DNA from: Corynebacterium sp. Marseille-P4321 | GTDB taxonomy: Bacteria > Actinomycetota > Actinomycetes > Mycobacteriales > Mycobacteriaceae | DNA: 64,000 nt | Direction: 5' to 3' | Assembly (NCBI RefSeq): GCF_903645305.1 | Contig: NZ_CAHJXO010000002.1 | Location: 248,001 to 312,000, forward strand | Part shown: piece by piece, positions 27,601 through 35,896 of the stretch | Numbering within the stretch: position 1 is the first letter of the stretch | Layout: every line of letters begins with the position of its first letter | Translations under genes and position numbers: made by a program | The notes under the pieces: generated by a model | What the model saw: only the letters and a program-made list of their open reading frames with translations | What the model was told of the DNA's origin: nothing | The model's database searches: none

Positions 27601-28404
27601 GACCGCATCCGCGAGCTCCTCGCGGAGACCACCACGGTGCCGGACACGGGCACGGACCCCGGCGCGCAGGAGGCGGTGCGCGGCCCGCTCACGCTCGAGG
27701 GCGTCAGCTTCGCGTACAGCGAGGGCGCCGACCCGGTGGTTGAGGGCATGGACGTGCGCATCGAACCCGGCACCACAGTGGCGCTGGTGGGGCCGACGGG
27801 GGCGGGTAAGTCGACCGTCGTCAAGCTGCTTGCCCGCTTCTACGACCCCACCTCAGGCGCCGTGCGCGCCTCCGGCACCAACATCGCCGACTTCCCGCTT
27901 GCGCAGTGGCGCCGCGCCGTCGCGCAGGTGCCGCAGGAGTCCTACCTTTTCCCCGGCACGGTGGCCGACAACATCGCCTACGGCGTGCCCGGCGCCACCA
28001 ACGCGCAGGTGCAGGAGGCAGTCGAGCGCATCGGCGCGCTCGGCGTCATTGCCACCATCCCCGGCGGCTTCAACGCGCGCGTCGGCGAGCGCGGACGGGG
28101 TCTAAGCTCCGGGCAGCGCCAAATCATCGCGCTGGCACGCGCGGAGATGCTCAAGCCGGGGGCTTTGCTTCTCGACGAAGCCACCGCCACCCTCGACCCC
28201 GCCACCGAACGAGCAGTGCTCGACGCCTCCGACCGCGCCGCCGAAGGCCGCACCTGCGTGGTGGTCGCGCACCGGCTCGCCACCGCGGCGCGCGCCGACC
28301 GCATCCTTGTCATTGACGGCGGCGAGGTGGTCGAAGACGGACCGCACGACACCCTCCTCGCCAGCGACGGGCGCTACGCGCGCATGTGGGCCGCCCACCG
28401 TTAA
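24682..28404 (+). CDS. Fused ABC exporter (two TMD-NBD halves), Rv0194-like
   Basis: At least 1,240 residues encoding two complete exporter halves. NBD1: Walker A GPPGAGKT near residue 325, signature LSGGQRQR near 500, Walker B VLDDATSAID with Asp in place of the catalytic Glu, and FDDAFLF where the Q-loop Gln should be. NBD2: GPTGAGKST near 1,035, QVPQESYLF, LSSGQRQ and LLDEATATLD, intact. The chain therefore has one degenerate and one active site. Between Walker A and the Q-loop of NBD1 there is a 65-residue insertion (palindromic element plus Ala-Ser-Pro run). GTG 24682 is the first usual start codon, but the frame is open upstream and encodes the missing first membrane helix, so the true start is probably near 24565-24604. 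odhA lies downstream, as in C. glutamicum. Confidence 0.8.
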   Translation: MAQPALTGRAIDNATGNAQGSVTRVAWTMVAVAAVGYALSFLRRLSSGHLASRSQHWLRTEILRTLHRLDGPGQDRIVTGQIVSRSISDLNQYHMVLGNTPMFFTRVVTLAATLFVMLRMNASLTVLSLALLPLILWEANRSRKTLYAATWVNQHATAELAEHVEQTVSGVRVVKAFGQEAREIDTLDSLGRHLYAVKMRAAKLTARFQPVLTQLPKVALVVTIVAGGVLAVRGTITIGEFVAFTAYLTSMTSTMAMLTNQYVRLQMGMSSFDRLDDVLKLAPEDSPTEPAPPGPVGLRFSDVHFDDVLNGFDLTVHPGETVAIVGPPGAGKTMAVQLAGGFYQPDAGAVSLCPAAPDAPPLKDSAQGPESSWENEGFNAPMQNPSVAASRAASPAASAAPPAASPAASPAPSPAPSPAASRPSSTPEQTSLRQKVTCVFDDAFLFSSSVFDNIALGAKDTRNLKARVHEAARLACADEFIERLPEGFDTQVGERGLTLSGGQRQRIALARALMSAPEVLVLDDATSAIDAVTEAEILANLRNHLGSDVAVLTVAHRQSTADHADTVAVVRDGRVVSQGPREKITRTEDYRAIMSAEVGRELVDKPAPDALWPENAEPEQERVLVSTSGRASGAVNATPELLARVERLPEAREEPGLAEETLHRLRTPSSEFRVSHLFRAVRWLIAATVALLVVGVVADLAFPTLVRAAIDRGIAPADTGALARTGVAALAVVIVAWASSAAMTVLSARSGERLLYGLRLRSYAHVQQLGLSYFESRLSGKIMTRMTTDIDTLSSFLQTGLAQAIVSVATLTGVTVMLVATDGQLTLVALAAVPVIVAATWLFRRYSKRFYSAARAQISEVNGEFAELIGGIRVTQMHQAEARAEARFSEMSDLYRRLRLRSAALVAAYFPGMQFISQAMTAAIVGVGAARVAEGTLSVGVLVAFTMYLSQLYGPIQQLGQIFDSWQQATVSFDRIRELLAETTTVPDTGTDPGAQEAVRGPLTLEGVSFAYSEGADPVVEGMDVRIEPGTTVALVGPTGAGKSTVVKLLARFYDPTSGAVRASGTNIADFPLAQWRRAVAQVPQESYLFPGTVADNIAYGVPGATNAQVQEAVERIGALGVIATIPGGFNARVGERGRGLSSGQRQIIALARAEMLKPGALLLDEATATLDPATERAVLDASDRAAEGRTCVVVAHRLATAARADRILVIDGGEVVEDGPHDTLLASDGRYARMWAAHR
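25761..25844 (+). repeat. Palindromic element inserted in frame in NBD1
   Basis: A perfect 15-bp inverted repeat, GCCACTGAAGGATTC at 25761-25775 and its complement at 25830-25844, bounds 54 bp. A partial internal copy, ATGAAGGATTT, is at 25805-25815. The whole unit is 84 bp (28 codons), and the frame stays open. It sits between Walker A and the Q-loop of an otherwise conserved ABC domain where the family has no such segment. This looks like a small non-autonomous palindromic element fixed inside a gene. Confidence 0.7.
25861..25955 (+). repeat. 12-bp low-complexity coding repeat (Ser-Pro-Ala)
   Basis: Degenerate 12-bp repeats of the form TCACCAGCGGCG encode an Ala-Ser-Pro run within NBD1, directly after the palindromic element. 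The run is expected to be a flexible linker. Confidence 0.7.
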
Positions 28405-28581
28405 GAAATCACCTTTAGCAAACTCGGGACCAGGCAGTGTTACTTGGGGTGGGAGGACGTATCATAGGTGCTGGCTGCCACGCACCTCTGCTACACCCAA
28501 ACGGCGGGGGTGGCGTGGACGACTATTACAGTCAAAGACACGTTCCGCGACAACAAACCTAAAGGAAGGCGAGAACCTGCC
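28405..28581 (+). promoter_or_regulatory. odhA upstream region
   Basis: 177 bp between the exporter stop and the odhA start. A -10-like TATCAT lies at about 28459-28464, with TTACTT some 15 bp upstream as a poor -35. The odhA ribosome site GGAAGG is at 28564-28569. No strong terminator for the exporter gene is visible. The promoter call is tentative. Confidence 0.3.
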
Positions 28582-31500
28582 GTGAGCAGCGAAAACACTT
28601 TCGGCCAGAACAGCTGGCTGGTTGACGAGATGTTCCAGCAGTACAAGGAGGACCCCAACTCCGTGGATGCAGAATGGCGCGAGCTGTTCGACCAGAAGGG
28701 TGCTCCGAAGACCGCGAAGGGCACGCCGACCGTCACTCCTTCCGACGAAGGCGCGTCCACCCCCAAGACCGACCCGAAGGTTGCGCGCACCACCGGCGCC
28801 CCGTCCCAGGACGGCCGCGAAACCAAGGTGGACGAGGCAGCGGCGAAGGTTGCCAACAAGCCGGCGAAGAAGACCGCGCCGAAGGCGAAGACTTCCCCGC
28901 TGGACAACATCGCAGCCGTCGAGGTTGAGGCGGGCGAGACCCAGCTCAAGGGCGCGTTCAAGGCGATTGCGAAGAACATGAACGAGTCGCTCGAGGTGCC
29001 CACTGCAACCACCGTGCGCGACATGCCGGTCAAGCTCATGTTTGAAAACCGCGCGCTGATCAACGACCACCTGAAGCGCACCCGCGGCGGCAAGGTGTCG
29101 TTTACCCACATCATCGGCTACGCCATCGTGCAGGCCACCAAGCTCCACCCGGACATGAACAAGTACTACCGGGAGGAGGAGAAGAAGCAGTTCGCGGTCC
29201 AGCCGGAAAACATCAACCTGGGTCTGGCTATCGACCTGCCGGGCAAGAACGGTTCGCGCAACCTGGTCGTCGCCGCGATCAAGGAGTGCGAGAAGCTGTC
29301 CTTCTCCGAGTTCGTCGACGCGTACGAGGACATCGTGGTCCGCGCCCGCGACGGCAAGCTGACCATGGACGACTTCTCTGGCGTAACCATCCAGCTGACC
29401 AACCCGGGCGGCATCGGCACCCGCCACTCCATCCCGCGCCTGACCAAGGGCCAGGGCACCATCGTCGGTGTCGGCGCGATGGACTACCCGGCGGAGTTCG
29501 CGGGCGCCTCCGAGGACCGTCTCGCCGAGCTCGGCGTGGGCAAGCTGGTCACTTTGACCTCCACCTACGACCACCGCGTGATTCAGGGCGCGGAGTCGGG
29601 CGAGTTCCTCCGCGACATCTCGCAGTTGCTTATCGACGATAAGTTTTGGGACCAGATCTTCGAATCCCTCTCCATCCCGTTCGCACCGCTGCGTTGGGCA
29701 CAGGACCTGCCGAACACCGGCATCAACAAGGACACCCGCGTCGCCCAGCTCATTGAGGCGTACCGTTCCCGCGGCCACCTGCTGGCGGACACGAACCCGC
29801 TGCGCTGGCACCAGCCGGGCCTGCCGAAGCCGGATTCGCGCGACCTGCTCATGGAAACCCACGGCCTGACTCTGTGGGACTTGGACCGCACCTTCCACGT
29901 CGGTGGTTTCGGCGGCAAGGAGACCATGACGCTGCGCGAGGTAATGACCCGCCTGCGCGCCGCCTACACCCTGCACGTCGGCTCCGAGTTCGCCCACATC
30001 ATGGACCGCGACGAGCGCGAGTGGCTGCGCGACCGCGTCGAGGCTGGCATGCCGAAGCCGACGGGTGCGGAGCAGAAGTACATCCTGCAGAAGCTCAACG
30101 CCGCTGAGGCGTTCGAGAACTTCCTGCAGACGAAGTACCTGGGCCAGAAGCGCTTCTCGCTCGAGGGCGCGGAGACGCTCATCCCGCTGATGGACGCCAT
30201 CATCGACACCGCCGCCGGCCAGGGGCTGGAAGAGGTTGTCATCGGTATGCCGCACCGCGGCCGCCTGAACGTGCTGTTCAACATCGTCGGCAAGCCGGTT
30301 GCCACCATCTTCTCCGAGTTTGAGGGCAACATGCAGTCCGCTCAGCAGGGCGGCTCCGGCGACGTGAAGTACCACCTCGGCTTCGAGGGCGAGCACATCC
30401 AGATGTTCGGCGACGGCGAGGTCAAGGTTTCCCTGGCCGCGAACCCGTCCCACCTGGAGACGGTCGACCCGGTGCTGGTGGGTATGGCCCGTGCGAAGGA
30501 AGACCTGATCAAGATGGAGTCCGGCCGCGAGGACCACCCGGTCATGCCGCTGATGCTCCACGGCGACGCCTCCTTCACCGGCCTGGGCGTGGTCCAGGAG
30601 ACCCTGAACCTGTCGAAGCTGCCAGCCTACACCGTCGGCGGCACCATCCACATCGTGGTGAACAACCAGATCGGCTTCACCACCACCCCGGATTCAGGCC
30701 GTTCCTCCTTCTACGCCACCGACCTGGCCAAGGGCTTCGACTGCCCGGTGTTCCACGTCAACGGCGACGACCCGGAGGCCGCCGCTTGGGTTGCCCAGCT
30801 TGCCGCGGAGTACCGCCGCGAGTTCGGCAAGGACGTCTTCATCGACCTCATCTGCTACCGCCTGCGCGGCCACAACGAGGCCGACGACCCGACGGTGACC
30901 CAGCCGCTGATGTACGACCGCATCGAGTCCCACCCGTCGGTGCGCACCCGCTACACCCAGGACCTCATCGGCCGCGGCGACATCACCGAAGATGATGCAC
31001 AGCGCGCTGCGCAGGACTTCCACGACCAGCTGGATTCCGTCTTCTCCGACGTGAAGAGCGAGGCGGGCCAGCCCTCCGAGCAGACCGGCATCACCGAGGC
31101 GCAGGAGCTCACCCGCGGCCTGGACACCTCCATCTCGGAGGAGCAGTTCGCCCGCCTCGCGGATGCGTACGCAAACCTGCCGGAGGACTTCACGCCGAAC
31201 AAGCGCCTGAAGAGCGTGTTGAAGAAGCGCGGGGGCTCGCTTACCGACGGCGACATCGACTGGGGCTGGGGCGAGCTGCTCGCCTTCGGTTCGCTGGCCG
31301 AGCAGGGCAAGTTTGTCCGCCTCGCCGGTGAGGATTCCCAGCGCGGTACCTTCACCCAGCGCCACGCGGTGCTCTACGACCCGGATTCGGCCGAGCCGTT
31401 CAACCCGCTGGACTACAACGCGCAGGAGGCCGGCAACGGCGGCCGTTTCCAGGTGTGGAACTCCGCCCTGACCGAGTACGCAGGCATGGGCTTTGAGTAC

Positions 31501-32328
31501 GGCTACACCCTGGGCAACCCGGACGCAGTGGTGAGCTGGGAGGCGCAGTTCGGCGACTTCGCCAACGGTGCCCAGACGATCATCGACGAGTACCTGGCGT
31601 CCTCCGAGACCAAGTGGGGCGAGCTGTCCTCCCTGATCTCGCTGCTGCCGCACGGCTACGAGGGCCAGGGCCCGGACCACTCCTCAGCCCGCATCGAGCG
31701 CTACCTGCAGCTCGTCGCCGAAGGTTCGATGACCATCGCCCAGCCGTCCACCCCGGCGAACCACTTCCACCTGCTGCGCCGCCAGGCACTGGGTGACATG
31801 AAGCGCCCGCTGGTGGTCTTCACCCCGAAGTCGATGCTGCGTAACAAGGCCGCTGTGTCCCAGCCGTCCGACTTCACCGAGGTGGACCGCTTCCAGTCCG
31901 TCATCGACGACCCGAACTTCGTTGAGCGCGGCAACAAGAAGGTCGGCGATACCGACAAGGTTGAGACGATCCTGCTGTGCTCCGGCAAGATCTACTGGGA
32001 GCTGGCGAAGAAGCAGGCCGAGGACGGCCGCGACGACGTTGCCATCATCCGCGTGGAGATGCTGCACCCGATCCCGTTCAACCGCATCGCCGACGCGTTC
32101 GCGAACTACCCGAACGCGAAGCAGGTGCGTTGGGTGCAGGACGAGCCGGCGAACCAGGGTGCGTGGCCGTTCTACAACGAGCACCTGCGCAACTTCGTGC
32201 CGGACATGCCGGAGATGGTCCGCGTGTCCCGCCGTGCACAGTCCACCACCGCCACCGGTGTGGCCAAGGTGCACCAGCAGGAAGAGAAGCAGCTGCTTGA
32301 AGAGGCGTTCGCGCCGCTCGAGGGCTAA
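28582..32328 (+). CDS. odhA: 2-oxoglutarate dehydrogenase E1/E2-type fusion OdhA
   Basis: A 1,248-residue enzyme that decarboxylates 2-oxoglutarate in the TCA cycle. Order: an E1-type N-terminal segment (SWLVDEMFQQYKEDP), a Pro/Lys/Thr-rich linker to about residue 110, an E2-like acyltransferase domain (LTNPGGIGTRHSIPRL, then the YDHRVIQGAES active-site region near 330), and the thiamine diphosphate E1 domain (GMPHRGRLNVL, GDASFTGLGVVQET, NNQIGFTT). No lipoyl domain is present, as is typical of Corynebacteriales, where OdhA borrows lipoyl domains from the pyruvate dehydrogenase E2. In relatives it is inhibited by the FHA protein OdhI. GTG 28582 is chosen by homology and GGAAGG upstream. A strong terminator follows. 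Confidence 0.97.
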   Translation: MSSENTFGQNSWLVDEMFQQYKEDPNSVDAEWRELFDQKGAPKTAKGTPTVTPSDEGASTPKTDPKVARTTGAPSQDGRETKVDEAAAKVANKPAKKTAPKAKTSPLDNIAAVEVEAGETQLKGAFKAIAKNMNESLEVPTATTVRDMPVKLMFENRALINDHLKRTRGGKVSFTHIIGYAIVQATKLHPDMNKYYREEEKKQFAVQPENINLGLAIDLPGKNGSRNLVVAAIKECEKLSFSEFVDAYEDIVVRARDGKLTMDDFSGVTIQLTNPGGIGTRHSIPRLTKGQGTIVGVGAMDYPAEFAGASEDRLAELGVGKLVTLTSTYDHRVIQGAESGEFLRDISQLLIDDKFWDQIFESLSIPFAPLRWAQDLPNTGINKDTRVAQLIEAYRSRGHLLADTNPLRWHQPGLPKPDSRDLLMETHGLTLWDLDRTFHVGGFGGKETMTLREVMTRLRAAYTLHVGSEFAHIMDRDEREWLRDRVEAGMPKPTGAEQKYILQKLNAAEAFENFLQTKYLGQKRFSLEGAETLIPLMDAIIDTAAGQGLEEVVIGMPHRGRLNVLFNIVGKPVATIFSEFEGNMQSAQQGGSGDVKYHLGFEGEHIQMFGDGEVKVSLAANPSHLETVDPVLVGMARAKEDLIKMESGREDHPVMPLMLHGDASFTGLGVVQETLNLSKLPAYTVGGTIHIVVNNQIGFTTTPDSGRSSFYATDLAKGFDCPVFHVNGDDPEAAAWVAQLAAEYRREFGKDVFIDLICYRLRGHNEADDPTVTQPLMYDRIESHPSVRTRYTQDLIGRGDITEDDAQRAAQDFHDQLDSVFSDVKSEAGQPSEQTGITEAQELTRGLDTSISEEQFARLADAYANLPEDFTPNKRLKSVLKKRGGSLTDGDIDWGWGELLAFGSLAEQGKFVRLAGEDSQRGTFTQRHAVLYDPDSAEPFNPLDYNAQEAGNGGRFQVWNSALTEYAGMGFEYGYTLGNPDAVVSWEAQFGDFANGAQTIIDEYLASSETKWGELSSLISLLPHGYEGQGPDHSSARIERYLQLVAEGSMTIAQPSTPANHFHLLRRQALGDMKRPLVVFTPKSMLRNKAAVSQPSDFTEVDRFQSVIDDPNFVERGNKKVGDTDKVETILLCSGKIYWELAKKQAEDGRDDVAIIRVEMLHPIPFNRIADAFANYPNAKQVRWVQDEPANQGAWPFYNEHLRNFVPDMPEMVRVSRRAQSTTATGVAKVHQQEEKQLLEEAFAPLEG

Positions 32329-32352
32329 CCCGCTGCCCATAGCGCTCTAGAA

Positions 32353-32407
32353 AAAGGGGCCGGGGCCGCCAGCACGCATCACGCGCGTTGGCGGCCCCGG
32401 CCCCTTT
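32353..32407. terminator. Rho-independent terminator after odhA (bidirectional)
   Basis: A perfect 19-bp stem, AAAGGGGCCGGGGCCGCCA at 32353-32371 with its complement at 32389-32407 and a 17-nt loop. It is flanked by A-rich sequence on the left and TTTGTT on the right, so it can stop odhA and the convergent lipoprotein gene. Confidence 0.9.
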
Positions 32408-32440
32408 GTTATGCGGTGTCCCCCCGGTGTTGTTCGGTGG

Positions 32441-33166
32441 CTAGTTAGAGGTTGCCGAGTCCAAGTCCACCGGATCCACCGGGTCGCCCGCGTAAACGTC
32501 GATCTGGGCGTACTCGAGCAGCCAGTCACGCACGCAGTCACGCAGCGGGGTGCCGTCTTCGTACTCTTCGACCATCTCGGCGATTTCGTCGGTGGCCATC
32601 ACGCGGGTCATGAAGTTCACGCGCTGCACCTCGCCGCGGTCCAGGATGCCTTTGCTGAAGAGGGGGATGATGTTCTGCGCCAGCTCGTCGTCAAGCTTGC
32701 CCTTTGCCCCGCACCCCTGCGCGGGCGAGGGGTCCACCGACTGCACATCGCCCGGCAGCGTGGCCACGGCCTGGGCGTAGACCCTGTCCGAATACGGCGC
32801 GTCCGCCTCCGCGCGTGTCTGCTCGCTCTCCCCCGCCAGCCGCTTAGCCGCCTCCGGATTCTGCGCCTCGAGCAGCTCGCCGCTGCACGTGATGGTGAAA
32901 TCCACGGGGGCGCGCTTGAGCATATCCAGCGCGTCGGTGTTGCCCTCGAAGCCGGCGAGCGCGGTCACGCTCACCGGGCGGCCCTGCGCCGTGAGCACCC
33001 GGTTGTAAATCTCGGCGAGAATAATCTGTTCCGTGTCGGTCGCGTCGATGCCGATGGCCACCGCGGGCTTCTCCTGCGCCGAGAGCGAATCTGCGGCCGA
33101 GCAGGCAGTGGTGCCGGCCGCGAGCGAGAGCGCGGCTAACGCGGCGAGGCGGTGCTTCAGTGGCAT
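32441..33166 (-). CDS. Putative lipoprotein / substrate-binding-like protein
   Basis: A 241-residue exported protein. The N-terminus has a signal sequence (MPLKHRLAALAALSLAAGTTAC) with a Cys at a plausible but atypical lipobox (TTAC). The mature part resembles an osmoprotectant-type (OpuAC-like) binding fold (AVAIGIDATDTEQIILAEIY, then APVDFTITCSGE). No permease or ATPase gene lies nearby, so it may be an orphan. ATG 33166 follows AAGGAAG; a TTG at 33172 is the alternative. A second Cys pair could form a disulfide. The family call is moderate. Confidence 0.6.
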   Translation of the reverse strand: MPLKHRLAALAALSLAAGTTACSAADSLSAQEKPAVAIGIDATDTEQIILAEIYNRVLTAQGRPVSVTALAGFEGNTDALDMLKRAPVDFTITCSGELLEAQNPEAAKRLAGESEQTRAEADAPYSDRVYAQAVATLPGDVQSVDPSPAQGCGAKGKLDDELAQNIIPLFSKGILDRGEVQRVNFMTRVMATDEIAEMVEEYEDGTPLRDCVRDWLLEYAQIDVYAGDPVDPVDLDSATSN

Positions 33167-33220
33167 GGGCAAGCTTCCTTCTTCCCCGGGCGCGGGGGTT
33201 CATCGGGTGTGTACAGAAAA

Positions 33221-33246
33221 CGGGCCAGCCGAATCCGGCTGGCCCG
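33221..33246 (-). terminator. Terminator of the stress-type membrane protein gene
   Basis: CGGGCCAGCC and GGCTGGCCCG form a 10-bp stem with a 6-nt loop. On the minus strand it is followed by TTTT, so it ends the gene at 33258-33788. Confidence 0.85.
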
Positions 33247-33257
33247 CTGCGGCGCGG

Positions 33258-33788
33258 CTACGCCTCCGGGGCGGTGCCTTCCTCCCGCGGCTGCTGCTGC
33301 ACCGGCGGAGTGGCGCCCGCTGCGGCGATCATGTCGCGCGCCTGCGGGGCAACGTCCGGCTCACACAACACATCGTAGCGCCCGGCCACGATGGCAGTTG
33401 CAGAGGAGAAGTCGCGGTTGCCGCCGGAGAACGCGTAACCGATGCCGGCGAAGATCACGCCGAAGATCGCACCGATCAAAAGCGCCCAGAAGAAGATGCT
33501 CCAGCCAGTGCCTGGCACGGCGAACAGCGCGAAGATCAGGCCGATGAACAGACCCATCCACACGCCGGACAGCGCGCCCGCACCGAGCACCTTCGGCCAG
33601 GTCAGGCGGCCGGTAATGGATTCCACCTGCATGAGGTCCACGCCGACAATCGTCAGCTTCTGCACGGGGAACTCCTGGTCCGACAGGGAGTCCACGGCGC
33701 GTTGCGCCTCCGCGTAGGTTTTGAAGCTTCCCACGGGCCAGCCGGTGGGCACCTGGCGCGATGCGGGGGTGTTCATCGGGCGAGTCAT
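33258..33788 (-). CDS. General stress protein 17M-like membrane protein
   Basis: A 176-residue protein with an N-terminal domain of the GSP17M-like type (VGSFKTYAEAQRAVDSLSD, then VQKLTIVGVDL) and two central membrane segments (residues about 70-120). The C-terminal tail is Pro- and Gln-rich. Such proteins are common in actinobacteria and their function is unknown. ATG 33788 starts MTRPMNTP; the Met at 33776 is a second option. It is transcribed away from mrp, and their promoters share the 33789-33929 gap. Confidence 0.7.
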   Translation of the reverse strand: MTRPMNTPASRQVPTGWPVGSFKTYAEAQRAVDSLSDQEFPVQKLTIVGVDLMQVESITGRLTWPKVLGAGALSGVWMGLFIGLIFALFAVPGTGWSIFFWALLIGAIFGVIFAGIGYAFSGGNRDFSSATAIVAGRYDVLCEPDVAPQARDMIAAAGATPPVQQQPREEGTAPEA

Positions 33789-33913
33789 CTAACGAACCAA
33801 ATCCTTCTACATATCTGTTTCAGGGTTACCGACGCAATTGTATCGGCGCGTGCGAGAAGTTGTGATTCTTGGTCTGCAAGTTTCCGGGTTTCCGGCGCGT
33901 GCAGCTGCGGGCT

Positions 33914-33919
33914 TATACT
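33914..33919 (+). promoter_or_regulatory. -10 element of mrp
   Basis: TATACT lies 10 nt before ATG 33930, leaving a very short or absent leader. No clear ribosome site is present. Confidence 0.5.
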
Positions 33920-33929
33920 TGCGGGCACC

Positions 33930-35075
33930 ATGGCTACCGCACATCAAGTATCAGAAGAAGTTGTGCGCGAGGCGCTCTCGCGCGTGGATGACCCAGAGAT
34001 TGGCAAGCCGATCACGGAGCTGGGCATGGTCGAATCCGTCACCGTCTCCGGCGGGGACGTGAAGGTGGGCATCTATCTCACCATCGCGGGTTGCCCGATG
34101 CGCGAGACGATTCAGTCCGACGTACGCGCCGTCGTCGAAGAGCTCGAAGGCGTTGAGCGCGTCGAGGTGGAGATGCACACGATGAGCGACGAGCAGCGCC
34201 GCGCCCTTTCGGAGAAGCTGCGTTCCGAGCAGACCGGCCCCGTCATCCCGTTCGCGGACCCGGATACGCGGACGCGTATCTTCGCGGTGGCCTCGGGCAA
34301 GGGCGGCGTGGGCAAGTCCTCGATGACGGTGAACCTGGCCACGGCACTCGCCGCGCAGGGCTTGAGCGTGGGCATTGTCGACGCCGACATTTACGGCCAC
34401 TCCATCCCGGGGCTCATGGGCTCCGTGGACAAGGCGCCGACGGTGGTGGACGACATGATCATGCCGCCGATCACCCACGACGTGCGCCACATCTCCATCG
34501 GCCAGTTCGTGGAGGGCAACGCGCCGGTGGTGTGGCGCGGGCCGATGCTCACCCGCGCGATCCAGCAGTTCCTCGCGGACGTGTACTGGGGCGATCTGGA
34601 CGTGCTGTTCATGGACCTGCCCCCGGGCACCGGCGATGTCGCGATTACGGTCGCGCAGCTGGTGCCGAACGCGGAGCTGATCATCGTCACTACCCCGCAG
34701 GCGGCAGCGGCCGAGGTCGCGGAGCGCGCGGGCACGATCGCGCAGCAGACCGATCAGAAGATCGCGGGCGTGATTGAGAACATGTCGGGGCTTTTGCTTG
34801 ACGACGGCTCCGTGCTCAACGTCTTCGGCGAAGGCGGCGGCCAGCAGGTGGCCGAGCGCTTAAGCCAGCTCACCGGCAACCCGGACGAAGAGGTGCCGCT
34901 GCTCGGCTCCGTGCCGCTCGACCCGAAGCTGCGCGAGCACGGCGACACCGGCTCCCCCATCGTCATTTCCGAGCCGGATTCCCCGGCAGCGCAGGCGATC
35001 AACAAAATCGCGGGCCAGCTCAAAGTGCGCCGCGACTCCCTCGCCGGAAAGAGCCTCAACCCGCAGGTTAGGTGA
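33930..35075 (+). CDS. mrp: Mrp/NBP35-type iron-sulfur carrier ATPase
   Basis: A 381-residue P-loop protein. Residues 1-85 form a MIP18/DUF59 domain (ALSRVDDPEIGKPITELGM). The ATPase domain has a deviant Walker A SGKGGVGKSS near residue 115, DADIYGHSIPG and FMDLPPGTGD. The family carries or assembles Fe-S clusters in the cytosol. The C-terminal CxxC found in many relatives is missing: the place reads ENMSGLLLDDGSVLNVFGEG. It is convergent with tatB and overlaps its end by 8 bp. The neighbours match the C. glutamicum order. Confidence 0.9.
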   Translation: MATAHQVSEEVVREALSRVDDPEIGKPITELGMVESVTVSGGDVKVGIYLTIAGCPMRETIQSDVRAVVEELEGVERVEVEMHTMSDEQRRALSEKLRSEQTGPVIPFADPDTRTRIFAVASGKGGVGKSSMTVNLATALAAQGLSVGIVDADIYGHSIPGLMGSVDKAPTVVDDMIMPPITHDVRHISIGQFVEGNAPVVWRGPMLTRAIQQFLADVYWGDLDVLFMDLPPGTGDVAITVAQLVPNAELIIVTTPQAAAAEVAERAGTIAQQTDQKIAGVIENMSGLLLDDGSVLNVFGEGGGQQVAERLSQLTGNPDEEVPLLGSVPLDPKLREHGDTGSPIVISEPDSPAAQAINKIAGQLKVRRDSLAGKSLNPQVR

Positions 35076-35514
35076 TATCCGCCCAGGAGAAGCCGCCCCC
35101 GCCCTCCTTCGGCTTGGGTTGCGACGGCTGAGCGGGCGGCGGCGCGGGCGGGCGCGGCTTCGAACCGCTGGGGCGCGGGCCCGACTTCACCGGGCCGGTG
35201 TTCCCCTGCATCATTTCGCGCGGGTCGAAGCTGTCCAGGTAGCTCTCGTCGCCGTCGAAAAGCACTTTTGCCACTGCCCGCTTCGGCCCCATCGCCGCGT
35301 ACTGCGTGACGGTGTCCATCGAGCCTTTGAACTCCTCGAAATCCTCCCCCAGCTCCCCGTTGAGCTCCGCCTTCGCGTTGTTGATGGCCTTGCGCGCCGC
35401 GTAAATGGCCGCGCGCACGTCTTCCACCACGCCCGGGAGGCGCTCCGGGCCGATGATGATCAGCCCCACGATAAGGACGGTAAAAATCTCGCCCCAGCCG
35501 ATGTTGGAAAACAC
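35068..35514 (-). CDS. tatB: Sec-independent translocase subunit TatB
   Basis: A 148-residue protein with an N-terminal membrane helix (GEIFTVLIVGLIIIGPERLP) that contains the GPERLP hinge, followed by an amphipathic helix and a Pro-rich, polar tail, the normal TatB plan. It forms the twin-arginine receptor complex with TatC, encoded elsewhere. GTG 35514 gives the N-terminus MFSNIGWGEIF, the expected length. It follows the anti-sigma gene by 10 nt on the same strand, so sigE, cseE and tatB are probably co-transcribed. Confidence 0.9.
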   Translation of the reverse strand: MFSNIGWGEIFTVLIVGLIIIGPERLPGVVEDVRAAIYAARKAINNAKAELNGELGEDFEEFKGSMDTVTQYAAMGPKRAVAKVLFDGDESYLDSFDPREMMQGNTGPVKSGPRPSGSKPRPPAPPPAQPSQPKPKEGGGGFSWADIT

Positions 35515-35524
35515 GGCCCTTACC

Positions 35525-35869
35525 TTACCCCCGCGGCTTGAAGGCGCGAAGCGCCGCCTCCAAGCGGTCGAAGACGCGGCTGCCGGTGCGCTCATCTACC
35601 TCGTCGCCCGGAAAATCCGCGGCTTTTAGCATGGCCAACCGCGCCACCAACTCCGCGGGGGCGTGCACGTCGTCGCTGTTGCAGCACAACCGGTCCGAGG
35701 CGCCGCGCTGCGCTTCCACCTCAGCGCGGCACTCCTCGCACACGTGCAGGTGCTGGGCGGCGCGCACCACGGCAGACTCAGGCAACTCGCAGTCCACCCA
35801 CGCCGCGATCGCCTCAGTGCTCAAGTGGTCCGTGGAGTGGAACGTCTGCTTGCCCGTCCGGTCCGACAT
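35525..35869 (-). CDS. cseE: Anti-sigma E factor CseE (ZAS domain)
   Basis: A 114-residue protein with the zinc anti-sigma motif H-x3-C-x2-C at HLHVCEEC (near residue 40) and a further CC pair near 63. Soluble ZAS proteins bind and silence ECF sigma factors until a stress signal. It is encoded 27 bp downstream of sigE on the same strand, the order known from Corynebacterium sigE-cseE. ATG 35869 is the only sensible start. Confidence 0.85.
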   Translation of the reverse strand: MSDRTGKQTFHSTDHLSTEAIAAWVDCELPESAVVRAAQHLHVCEECRAEVEAQRGASDRLCCNSDDVHAPAELVARLAMLKAADFPGDEVDERTGSRVFDRLEAALRAFKPRG

Positions 35870-35896
35870 CGCATCTCCTCCCTTCGGCGTTCAAGC

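Noticed and set aside
28462..30651. Open frame of 729 codons opposite odhA
   Set aside because: It mirrors the strongly biased odhA codons; no motif and no ribosome site.
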